64,000 bases of DNA from Pseudomonas sp. FP2309. GTDB taxonomy: Bacteria > Pseudomonadota > Gammaproteobacteria > Pseudomonadales > Pseudomonadaceae. Shown here piece by piece: positions 27,170 to 34,724 of this stretch. The position numbers and the translations under genes were made by a program. The notes beneath the pieces were generated by a model. The model saw only the letters and a list, made by a program, of their open reading frames with translations, was not told where the DNA came from and did no database searches. Position 1 is the first letter of the stretch; the number at the start of each line of letters is the position of its first letter. The stretch is taken from positions 310,001 through 374,000 of the forward strand of contig NZ_CP117439.1 in assembly GCF_030687575.1 (NCBI RefSeq), in the 5' to 3' direction.

Positions 27170-28457
27170 TAATCGCGGCCTCTTCAACGGCGTCGAGATA
27201 TTCTTGCTCTACATCCAGAGCAACGCTGTCAAAATCTTCCGGCCAATCACCAAAAGCGCCAAACTTATCGAGCTTTGACTTCGTTATCTGTGTTTGTCCA
27301 GTTTCGGAGTCTTGTATGAACCAATTCAGGTTTACCAAATTGCCTTTAAGTAAATTCCTCGCTACTAAAATCTGAATTCCTCTTATCAGTATAGAGCTGT
27401 GAGTCTCGATGATTACATTCACGCCGCTCTCGTTGACAGCGCTTGCGATGATTTTTGAAAGTTCATATTGCGCGCGTGGATGTAGGTGAAGTTCAGGTTG
27501 CTCTATGTATACAACTTGTCCTCGCTTAGCTGTGAGTAATGCGACTAAGACGGGAAGTGTTTGTGATACTCCGAAACCAACATCAGCGATATTTACATAA
27601 TCAGATTTGGTATTGTTGCACCCTTTATGTCTGGATATCAGTATTTCAAGGCGCGTATCATTGATTATAGAAACGTCGATCGAGGTGGCCAGTCCTAAAT
27701 CTTTCAATTGCTGAATCAATGTGTTGAATTTTTTTTGAAGACCTCTAGTGTTTTTCCAACGGTGAATTATGCTGGCAACATATCGTTCAAAAGAGCCGGG
27801 AAATTTAGAGTCAGAAGATGCTACCTTATAAGATCTTTCTGGGTTTCCACGCAGTCCGGGGACATGAATCAAGTCGGAAGTTAGTTTTTTAAGACTTTCC
27901 GCAGGTAGTACGCCCGCCGAGAAAGGGGTGCGTTTGTTTGAGTGTAGTTTTATACCTAGAAAGCATCTATCTCTTATGACTTTCCATTCCAGTCCTTCAT
28001 AATGCTCCATTATTCTTTTAAATGGGCCGAAGTTGTCCATGTTTAGTATCGGCTCAATATCAGAAGATTTCATGCCGACCCGTATTTCGGAACCTTGATG
28101 AAAGTCTCCACCACTCATAGCCATCTTATCAATGGTTATGCCACGCCTAGCACTGAATTTATAAGAGGCTTTTACTGCTTTCTCGTTATCTGTCTCTAAT
28201 GTTACGCTAAATAACGAAGAGTTTGAGCCTGGCACTTTCGAAATTATTTCGCTAGAGTCTGTTAGTCTTACATTGGCGCCGTCTAATAGAAGGGAGCCCG
28301 AGTCAAACTCATTCTCAAGCGACTGCTTCATTAATAATAGTGGCTGCATAAAGCTGGACTTGCCTGAGCTATTAGCTCCAGCCAATATAGTCAAGCCACC
28401 TATCTGTATGGAGCGCGGCTCGGCTATGGATTTGTAACCTTCAATGGTGATTTTCAT
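27159..28457 (-). CDS. AAA (ABC-like) ATPase with DUF3696-like C-terminus, candidate defence protein
   Basis: A 432-residue ATPase of the SMC/OLD-like AAA_15/AAA_21 group. It has Walker A G27-S34 (GANSSGKS), the YxGxLR-like element HVPGLRGNPERSY (198-210), an ABC-type signature region DVGFGVSQTLP (292-302), Walker B VVYIEQPELHLHP (315-327) and the switch histidine H353 in IIETHSS. The C-terminal GAFGDWPEDFD (400-410) recalls the DUF3696 module. There is no TOPRIM domain, so it is not a full OLD nuclease. A consensus AAGGAGGTG ribosome site precedes the ATG. Coupled to the PIN-like gene, it probably forms a two-component ATPase-nuclease system; anti-phage function is inference. Confidence 0.8.
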   Translation of the reverse strand: MKITIEGYKSIAEPRSIQIGGLTILAGANSSGKSSFMQPLLLMKQSLENEFDSGSLLLDGANVRLTDSSEIISKVPGSNSSLFSVTLETDNEKAVKASYKFSARRGITIDKMAMSGGDFHQGSEIRVGMKSSDIEPILNMDNFGPFKRIMEHYEGLEWKVIRDRCFLGIKLHSNKRTPFSAGVLPAESLKKLTSDLIHVPGLRGNPERSYKVASSDSKFPGSFERYVASIIHRWKNTRGLQKKFNTLIQQLKDLGLATSIDVSIINDTRLEILISRHKGCNNTKSDYVNIADVGFGVSQTLPVLVALLTAKRGQVVYIEQPELHLHPRAQYELSKIIASAVNESGVNVIIETHSSILIRGIQILVARNLLKGNLVNLNWFIQDSETGQTQITKSKLDKFGAFGDWPEDFDSVALDVEQEYLDAVEEAAINEN

Positions 28458-29083
28458 CGCACCTCCTTGGAAATTTTCTCTTTATATCATTGGTTTGTGT
28501 AGGAAAGAAGTACCGTCTAATTTGGAACGCGTCGATTCTCGACTTGCTTAAGGGCGCGCGTTGATGGCCAAAGGTCTTATGCCCTGAGACGACGTTGCCT
28601 CGTTCGTTGGTATCTGGGTTTAGGAGTCCTCTCGTGAAGACTCCGAATTACAACTCCTTTCCTCGAATGGCATGCACGTTTCGGGTAGCGTATCTAGAAA
28701 AAATAGATGAAAAAGCACTTATCCCCCTCCCGCCGACGGGGTTTGTGTCCTTTTTTTGTGCAAAGTCGGAAGTAATGCAAACGAAGCTGCAGCCCAAGCG
28801 GGCCGTGGGGCTCTGCGGGTGATCGGCAATTTCACAGATTGCAAAGTTTTGAAGAGAAATGCAGCGCGGCTGCACAACAGTGCGATGGGTGTACTTCAAC
28901 AGCGGAAAGCTGAAGTCCCCGGCCCCATTGGGCGAAAAAATGAAAAACACCGTAATTCGTTGGTTTTCATTCTCGGATGGGCTCTTTTGAAGGCGCCTCG
29001 CTGATCAATGGCCGAAACGCGTTTCTGCTCTGGGGCCCCCGAATACTGTGGGCTGTAGCCAATGCGCCCCATTACATAGAGTT
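28458..29083. other. Gene-poor stretch upstream of the ATPase
   Basis: About 626 bases without an ORF that I can support. The ATPase promoter should lie at its left end. A short inverted repeat GGAGTC/GACTCC is seen near 28621-28643 and another, AATGAAAA/TTTTCATT, around 28937-28970. Composition shifts back from AT-rich to average GC along this stretch, so it may be a junction between two insertions. Confidence 0.5.
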
Positions 29084-29443
29084 TCACACCGATTCGGAGG
29101 CGGCCAAGCGAAGGTGGGGCAGCTCATTCAGCTTCTGCAGGCGCGTGAATTCATTCTGCACGACAGGGATCAGCAGGCGTTCCAGCGCGTCACGCAGCTT
29201 TGTTGCCTGCTCCTCGGTCAACTTTTTAACCGAGCCGGTCACGCTGCTGGCGCAGAGGACGTTGGCGGGGAGGATGCCCAACGCATCCATGGAACCGTCA
29301 ATGTAGCCGCCCAGGTATTCCTGCCGTTTGAACAGTACGGAGCTTTCAGGGGCTTCCTGGTAATCCCAATGAACCTCCCAGGTCGAACTGTTCTTCTTAA
29401 TTTCGATGATGGGTTCCGCTGCTTGGGACGCTGGCTTACGCAT
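29084..29443 (-). CDS. Small protein of unknown function (island gene)
   Basis: A 119-residue protein starting MRKPASQAAEPIIEIKK and preceded by AAAGGA at suitable spacing. It has a hydrophilic N-terminus, a compact middle (WEVHWDYQEAPESSVLFKRQ) and a helical, charged C-terminus (KLTEEQATKLRDALERLLIP). There is no signal peptide or membrane segment. I recognise no family. Its GC content is close to the chromosome's, unlike the ATPase/PIN pair. It lies immediately beside the CTGACA repeat block, whose leftmost repeats would lie in its promoter region. Confidence 0.6.
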   Translation of the reverse strand: MRKPASQAAEPIIEIKKNSSTWEVHWDYQEAPESSVLFKRQEYLGGYIDGSMDALGILPANVLCASSVTGSVKKLTEEQATKLRDALERLLIPVVQNEFTRLQKLNELPHLRLAASESV

Positions 29444-29518
29444 GCTTGCTTCCTTTGATCAGTGCGCGGCTGAGCATTCTGAGCATTAGCTTCGAGGCGT
29501 CCGCATTTATGTTTATTT

Positions 29519-29830
29519 AGGTTGACCCCCAAATCCCTGTCAGATCATGGATATCTGTCAGGGAGTGCCCTGCAGGCCCCGTGTTTACTGGGGTTCAGCT
29601 CTGACAGCGGGGTTGGATGTTTGTGTCAGTTTCTCCCTCTAAAATAAAAAGCCCTTGTAAATCAAGTGCTTGAAAACAGCAAATCTGACATTGCTGTTTT
29701 GTCAGGTTTTGACAGGTCGCTGACAGCTTTCTGACAGTGATGCAAAACGCTGAAAGGCTTGAAATACAAGGGTTATAGAGGAGATGAATATAAATCTGAC
29801 AAATCTGACAGGCTTTTAAGGGGTCAACCT
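29519..29830. repeat. CTGACA iteron-like cluster bounded by an 11-bp inverted repeat
   Basis: AGGTTGACCCC at 29519-29529 and its exact reverse complement GGGGTCAACCT at 29820-29830 enclose ten exact copies of CTGACA or TGTCAG (starting 29538, 29556, 29601, 29624, 29685, 29700, 29720, 29731, 29796, 29805) plus a one-off copy at 29710. About 0.1 copies would be expected by chance. A 10-bp perfect hairpin (29673-29682 with 29691-29700) carries one CTGACA in its loop. Such density suggests binding sites for a replication, excision or regulatory protein of a mobile element, but no such gene is present nearby. Confidence 0.75.
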
Positions 29831-30017
29831 TAATTTTTTTTCGCTTCGCATAAGGGGTGTTGGGTCATACGCGTACACATCGCAAAGGCTTTAAAACCTC
29901 GGACTCTCACACCGCGCTACTTCGACGTTTTGCCTTTCCTGCACCATTGATCCTGACGAACAATCGATGAGAAGAGTCCAATCTCATTGGTAGCTTGGGA
30001 CGCTTATGGCCTGCGAT
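29831..30017. other. Non-coding stretch after the repeat block
   Basis: Together with the repeat block this makes about 570 bases without a gene. An AT-rich run (TAATTTTTTTTCG) follows the right inverted repeat. Nothing else could be supported. Confidence 0.4.
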
Positions 30018-30836
30018 TCAGGAGGGGGAGTTGAAGGCACGATTTCTTCGATCCAAAATCACGGTAATGACGAATGCAAGCCCGAACAACGGAAGCATAA
30101 CGAAAACGGATGAGAATCCAGCATAGGCAAGCTCTCCGCTGGCCTTGCCTACGAAATAAACACCAGCGCTGAAAAGCGTAAATGTACTTAGGATTCTCTC
30201 AGATAACCCAAGCTTGATTGGCTTCGCAAAACCAGGTAGCGGGAGGAAAAACAGGTAGAGCCCTAGACTCAGTACGGATATGGCAGCGTAGAGAAACGCT
30301 ACCAGCGGTCTTGTTTTAACATTAGACACGTCTTCAAAAATGATATCCCGCACCCCGGAGATCCGAGCTTTCGCTGTCAGATCTAATGGGCCGGAGCTCA
30401 CCAGGGTAATTTTGACTTCATCGAGCGGGTTCGAAAGAAAGGGCATGACCTTCAGCTGATTATCATCAATTGATATTTTCACTGGAATATCAGGTGGCTC
30501 TGACCCTGTGATCTGCGCAGTGATCAGCTTCGCATCGTTAAGGGTGCGCACTTGGAGCGGTGTTTCGAAGCTGCCGGTCGGGATTGGCTTCGAACCGGTA
30601 TTGATGATTGCCAAGGAGTAGATGTAGGGATCTTCGACTTTGGTTCCATTCACGACTATCTGTAGATCGTGAATCTTGGAATCGGAAGGGAGCTCAAGAG
30701 AGGACGAGGCGGCGAGGCGAACTGTCAACGAATAAGCAGACAAGTCTGCCTTCCAGAAATAAACAGGTACTACGACGGCGGCGATCGCCAATACCGTAGT
30801 GAGGGCGAACTTCCAATCTAGAATTTTCCCTTTCAC
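30018..30836 (-). CDS. Membrane protein of unknown function next to tRNA-Thr
   Basis: A 272-residue protein with a GTG start and a strong GGGAGGAG ribosome site. It has an N-terminal membrane helix (about 11-27), an extracytoplasmic beta-rich domain (about 30-175, e.g. YIYSLAIINTGSKPIPTG) and three C-terminal membrane helices (about 180-200, 215-232, 240-262), ending in a short basic tail. No known family is recognised. It is the last gene before the tRNA and is probably island cargo. The layout, a single outer domain clamped between membrane helices, would suit a sensor or membrane effector, but nothing shows this directly. Confidence 0.7.
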   Translation of the reverse strand: MKGKILDWKFALTTVLAIAAVVVPVYFWKADLSAYSLTVRLAASSSLELPSDSKIHDLQIVVNGTKVEDPYIYSLAIINTGSKPIPTGSFETPLQVRTLNDAKLITAQITGSEPPDIPVKISIDDNQLKVMPFLSNPLDEVKITLVSSGPLDLTAKARISGVRDIIFEDVSNVKTRPLVAFLYAAISVLSLGLYLFFLPLPGFAKPIKLGLSERILSTFTLFSAGVYFVGKASGELAYAGFSSVFVMLPLFGLAFVITVILDRRNRAFNSPS

Positions 30837-30920
30837 TGCTCTCCTCCCTAGACGATCGCCTCGAAGGCATGAATGAGCGTTTCGCGCATGAGTTGTTACG
30901 TGGCTTGTTACGTATTACGC

Positions 30921-30953
30921 AAAAAACAAAGGCCTGCATCGCTGCAAGCCTTT
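30921..30953 (-). terminator. Terminator of tRNA-Thr
   Basis: On the minus strand, AAAGGCTTGCA (from 30953) pairs with TGCAGGCCTTT (ending 30928), one mismatch, followed by GTTTTTTG. It lies 10 bases beyond the tRNA 3' end, so island insertion has not removed it. Confidence 0.75.
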
Positions 30954-30962
30954 GATTTTAAA

Positions 30963-31038
<76 letters not shown>

Positions 31039-31052
31039 GTGTTAGGGCGACG

Positions 31053-31080
31053 ATTATAGCGACTGCCAGAGTTCTGTAAA
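31053..31080 (-). promoter_or_regulatory. Promoter of tRNA-Thr
   Basis: On the minus strand TTTACA (31075-31080) and a perfect TATAAT (31053-31058) are 16 bases apart, 15 bases before the mature tRNA 5' end. Confidence 0.7.
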
Positions 31081-31100
31081 CCCCTGAAATCTGACTATTT

Positions 31101-31124
31101 TTGCGAAAACCCAAGTTTTCGCAA
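31101..31124. terminator. Hairpin downstream of lapC
   Basis: TTGCGAAAAC (31101-31110) and GTTTTCGCAA (31115-31124) form a perfect 10-bp stem with a 4-base loop, 36 bases past the lapC stop and before the tRNA promoter. There is no clear T-run, so termination efficiency is uncertain. Confidence 0.5.
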
Positions 31125-31159
31125 ATCTCCCCGTATTTCCCTACGTCCTGCGCGAAAAA

Positions 31160-32536
31160 TCAACGCTCGTGCAATGCCTCGGCGCGGGATTTGATGATGG
31201 GTTTGAGCAGGTAGCTCAGGATGCTTTTCTTGCCGGTGATGATGTCCACCGAGGCGACCATGCCCGGGATGATCAGCAGGGGCTTCTCGTCGGTGCCCAG
31301 GTGGCTGCGGTCGGTGCGCAGTTTGATGACGTAGAAGGTGTTTTTCTTCTCTTCGTCCATCACGGTGTCGGCACCGATTGTTTCCAGCTTGCCTTTGAGG
31401 CCACCGTAGATGGTGTAGTCGTAGGCGGTGAATTTGATCATGGCCTCCTGGCCAGGGTGCAGGAAGGCGATGTCTTGTGGGCGGATCCGCGCTTCCACCA
31501 GCAGGGTGTCGTCCAGTGGGACCACTTCGGCCATGTCGCTGCCGGGCTGGATTACGCCGCCGACGGTGTTGACCAGCATCTGCTTGACGATGCCGCGCAC
31601 GGGGGAGGTGACCATGGTGCGGCTGACGCGGTCTTCCAGGCCCTTGGAGGTGGCCTGGGCCTTGCTCAGGTTGGTGCGTGCTTCGTTCAACTGGGCCAGG
31701 GCGTCGCTGCGGAACTTGCCGCGGGTCTCGTCGATTTTGCGCTGCACTTCGTTGATGGCGGCCTGGGCGCGGGGGATGGCCAGGGTGGTGCCGTCGAGCA
31801 TGCCGCGGGTTTCAACTTCCGAGCGTTTGAGGCGCAGCACTTCCACCGGCGAGATCGCACCTTGCTGTACCAGGGGTTCGGACATGCCGATTTCCTGGCG
31901 CAGCAGGTTCAGGCTGTTGCGGTACTGGTCCTGCTTGGAGCTGAATTCACGCAGTTCCTGCTGGCGTTGCAGCAGTTGCTGTTGCAGCCCGCCAATTTCG
32001 TCTGCCAGTTGCTGGCGGCGGCTCAGGTACAGCGATTCTTCGTTCGAAGCCTGGTTGGGCACGGCTTTGCGCGCGGCTTCGGTGATGTTCAGCGGGCGGT
32101 TATCGACTTCTGCACTGAGGCGCTCCACGCGCAGTTCCATGGCCACGCGGTCGGCTTCGGTTTCGCCGACGTTGGAGGCGAATCGCGTGTCGTCCAGGCG
32201 CACCAGCGGCGCACCGGCTTCGACGATCTGCCCTTCGTGCACATAGATCTGAGCGACGATGCCGCCTTCCAGGTTCTGGATTTTCTGGATGCGTGACGAT
32301 GGAATGGCCTTGCCTTCGCCCTTGGTGACTTCGTCGATGATCGCGAAATGTGCCCACAGCACCAGGAACACAAAGAAGCCGATCACGCCCCAGATGGTCA
32401 GGCGCACGATGCGCGGTGCGTCGTCGATCAGGGCCTTTTCGACTTCGGGCATAGGCTGGCCGTCGAGCGAGGCACTGCCTTTGAAGTAGCGGAAGATGAC
32501 GTCTTTCCAACGGCCTGGGCCGGACTTAAGCAACAC
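31160..32536 (-). CDS. lapC: Type I secretion membrane-fusion protein LapC (HlyD family)
   Basis: A 458-residue inner-membrane/periplasmic adaptor. One membrane helix (about 50-70, LTIWGVIGFFVFLVLWAHF) is followed by a lipoyl-like half motif (GGIVAQIYVHEGQIVEAGAPL), long coiled-coil helices (about 130-310) and the C-terminal beta barrel with RSHLGTDEKPLLIIPGMVASVDI, the HlyD family signature. It bridges LapB and LapE so that LapA can be exported in one step. The start overlaps the lapB stop by 11 bases. Confidence 0.93.
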   Translation of the reverse strand: MLLKSGPGRWKDVIFRYFKGSASLDGQPMPEVEKALIDDAPRIVRLTIWGVIGFFVFLVLWAHFAIIDEVTKGEGKAIPSSRIQKIQNLEGGIVAQIYVHEGQIVEAGAPLVRLDDTRFASNVGETEADRVAMELRVERLSAEVDNRPLNITEAARKAVPNQASNEESLYLSRRQQLADEIGGLQQQLLQRQQELREFSSKQDQYRNSLNLLRQEIGMSEPLVQQGAISPVEVLRLKRSEVETRGMLDGTTLAIPRAQAAINEVQRKIDETRGKFRSDALAQLNEARTNLSKAQATSKGLEDRVSRTMVTSPVRGIVKQMLVNTVGGVIQPGSDMAEVVPLDDTLLVEARIRPQDIAFLHPGQEAMIKFTAYDYTIYGGLKGKLETIGADTVMDEEKKNTFYVIKLRTDRSHLGTDEKPLLIIPGMVASVDIITGKKSILSYLLKPIIKSRAEALHER

Positions 32537-34679
32537 TGATCTGCCCCTTTTTCAGCGCTTCCATCACGGCCGCTTTTGGACCGTCTGCGAGGATCTGGCC
32601 ACGGTCGATCACCAGCAGGCGGTCTACCAGGCTCAGCAGCGAAGCACGGTGGGTGACAAGAATCACCGTCTTGTTTTCGATCACCGCCTGCAAGCGCTGT
32701 TTCAGGCGCTCTTCACCGGTGTTGTCCATGGCGCTGGTGGGTTCATCCAGCAGCAGAATGGGTGGGTTCAGCAGCAGCGCACGGGCGAGGGCGACGTTCT
32801 GGCGTTGGCCGCCGGAAAGGTTTTGCCCGCGCTCGCCCACTTGCAGTTCGTAGCCTTGGGGGTGCAGCCTGGCGAATTCGTGCACGCCGGCGAGTTCTGC
32901 CGCTTGCAGCACCATTTCGTCATCCACGTAGCGCGCACCCGACACGAGGTTGTCGCGCAAGGTGCCGGCCAGCAGTTGAATGTCCTGGGCCACGTAGCCG
33001 ATGTTATGGCGCAATTCGCTGACGTCGATCTGGCGGATGTCTACACCGTCCACCAGCAACGAGCCGGAGTCCGGCTGATACAGGCCCACCAGCAGTTTGG
33101 CCAGCGAGCTTTTGCCCGAGCCGCTGCGGCCGATGATGCCGATTTTCTCGCCGGGGCGAACAGTCAGGTTAATGCCGCGCAGTGCCAGGTTTTGCTGGTT
33201 CGGGTAGGTGAAGTCGACCTCGCGGAAAGCCATCGCGCCTTGCAGCGTTTTACGGCTGAGCGGGCGCTCGTCGAAGTTGCGCTCTTGCGGCAGCTCCATC
33301 ATCTGGTCCACCGAGACCATCGTCACCTTGGCTTGCTGGTAACGGGTCAGCAGGCCCGACAACTGGGCCAATGGGCCGAGTGCGCGGCCGCTGAGCATGT
33401 AGCACGCCACGAGGCCGCCCATGCTCAGGGTGCCGTCGATGATCTGGTACACGCCAAAGATGATCATCGCTACGCCGGCCACTTGCTGGATCAGCAACGT
33501 GATATTCATCGCCAGGCCGGACAGCACTTTGACTCGCAGTTCCAGGCGGCTGAGGGTGCCAATGGTTTGTTCCCACTGGTATTGGCGTTCGCTCTCGGCG
33601 TTGTTGACCTTCACCGCATCCAGCCCGGCGAGGGTTTCGATCAGGCTCGATTGCCGCTCGGCGCTCAGGGCCATGGTGCGCTCAAGTGTCGCGGTCAGCG
33701 GTTTTTGCAGGAAATGGCCGATACCCAGGGCCAGCGGGAACGCAACGATGGGAATCCACACCAGGTGGCCCCCCAGCAACGCGATCACGCCGAGGATGAT
33801 CAGGGTGAAGGGCAAATCGATCAGGCTGGTGAGGGTCAGGGACGTGAGGAAGTCGCGCATCCCCTGAAACTCGTGGATGTTGGAGGCATAGCTGCCGACG
33901 CGCGCCGGGCGCATTTTCATGGCCATGCCCACGATGCGCTCGAAGAGCGTCGCGGAAATGATCAGGTCGGTTTTTTTGCCCGCAAGGTCCAGGCACAGAC
34001 TGCGCATGCTCTTGAGCAACAGGTCGAACAGGTAGGCGCCGCAAATGCCGATGGCCAGCACCCACAGGGTGGCGGTGGCCTGGTTCGGGACCACGCGGTC
34101 GTACACGTTCATGACAAACAGCGGTGCGGCCAGCGCGATCAGGTTGATCACCAGGCTGGCGGCAATGGCGTCGGCGTACAGCCAGCGCGAACGCTTGAGG
34201 GTGTCTTTGAACCACGAGCGCGCGCGCGGGATCAGCGTGCCGCTGGTGACGTCAAATTTATGTTGCGGTTGGGCGAAGAAAACCCGGCCGCTGTAATCTT
34301 GACTCAGTAGTTCGCGGGTGACCTGAACTTCGCCGCCGTCGCTCTCGCTGAGCAGCAGACGGGCGGTATCACCCTCCCAGCCCAACAGCACCGCACAGCG
34401 GCCTTCCTTTAATAGCAGTAACGCCGGCAGGGCAATGGTTGGGATCTGCTCCAGCTTGCGCTGCAGCAAACGCCCCTGCAAACCCGCGCGGGCCGCTGCA
34501 CGGGGCAGCAGATCGGCGCTCAGGCGCTGCCCAGCCAGGGGCAGGCCCGTGGTGAGCATCGCCCGGCTCGCGGGTTTGTAATGCAGGGAACAGAGAGCCA
34601 ACAACCCGTCCAGCAACGGGTCGTCATGCTGAGCGCGCGGGTCGTGGTTGAGTTGCGCCAAACCTATTTCAGAATCCAA
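32526..34679 (-). CDS. lapB: Type I secretion ABC transporter LapB
   Basis: A 717-residue exporter half-transporter. Residues 1 to about 145 form a C39-like peptidase domain; no catalytic QxxxxxC motif is evident, as expected for transporters of RTX adhesins that are not processed during export. Six membrane helices occupy about 165-450. The ATPase domain has Walker A GRSGSGKSS, signature LSGGQRQ and Walker B ILLLDEPTSA. It powers LapA export through LapC and LapE. It is co-oriented with lapE, 45 bases downstream of it. Confidence 0.94.
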   Translation of the reverse strand: MDSEIGLAQLNHDPRAQHDDPLLDGLLALCSLHYKPASRAMLTTGLPLAGQRLSADLLPRAAARAGLQGRLLQRKLEQIPTIALPALLLLKEGRCAVLLGWEGDTARLLLSESDGGEVQVTRELLSQDYSGRVFFAQPQHKFDVTSGTLIPRARSWFKDTLKRSRWLYADAIAASLVINLIALAAPLFVMNVYDRVVPNQATATLWVLAIGICGAYLFDLLLKSMRSLCLDLAGKKTDLIISATLFERIVGMAMKMRPARVGSYASNIHEFQGMRDFLTSLTLTSLIDLPFTLIILGVIALLGGHLVWIPIVAFPLALGIGHFLQKPLTATLERTMALSAERQSSLIETLAGLDAVKVNNAESERQYQWEQTIGTLSRLELRVKVLSGLAMNITLLIQQVAGVAMIIFGVYQIIDGTLSMGGLVACYMLSGRALGPLAQLSGLLTRYQQAKVTMVSVDQMMELPQERNFDERPLSRKTLQGAMAFREVDFTYPNQQNLALRGINLTVRPGEKIGIIGRSGSGKSSLAKLLVGLYQPDSGSLLVDGVDIRQIDVSELRHNIGYVAQDIQLLAGTLRDNLVSGARYVDDEMVLQAAELAGVHEFARLHPQGYELQVGERGQNLSGGQRQNVALARALLLNPPILLLDEPTSAMDNTGEERLKQRLQAVIENKTVILVTHRASLLSLVDRLLVIDRGQILADGPKAAVMEALKKGQISVA

Positions 34680-34724
34680 GCTGACTCTCTCTTAAGCAGT
34701 TGAGTGGTCCAACGCCGTCAAGAA

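Larger units (their letters stand above)
25400..30962. mobile_element. Remnant genomic island abutting tRNA-Thr
   Basis: Between the MocR gene and tRNA-Thr lie a 5'-truncated phage tail gene, an AT-rich ATPase/PIN pair, unknown genes and an iteron-like repeat block, in sharp contrast to the housekeeping genes on both sides. The 3' end of a tRNA gene faces this segment, the usual orientation for integration. No integrase and no second copy of the tRNA 3' end were seen, so the boundaries are approximate and the element is probably decayed or a mosaic of several insertions. Confidence 0.5.

Noticed and set aside
28577..28960. Possible CRISPR or retron-like structure in the gap upstream of the ATPase
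   Set aside because: Only isolated short inverted repeats were seen; there are no regularly spaced direct repeats and no reverse transcriptase or cas gene anywhere in the window.
29519..29830. CTGACA cluster as a CRISPR array
   Set aside because: The hexamers occur in both orientations at irregular spacing (9 to 61 bases) and lack a longer conserved repeat, so it is iteron-like and not CRISPR.
31086..31101. GAAATCTGACTATTTT shared between 31086-31101 (beyond lapC) and 52855-52870 (before lapG)
   Set aside because: An attractive idea as a shared lap control site, but one 16-base match is about what chance gives across 64 kb compared on both strands, and one copy lies past a gene end rather than before a gene.
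32496..34310. A 604-codon plus-strand frame opposite lapB
   Set aside because: It is antisense to a gene with complete ABC transporter motifs and its product is a glutamine/histidine/alanine-rich sequence typical of GC-rich shadow frames.
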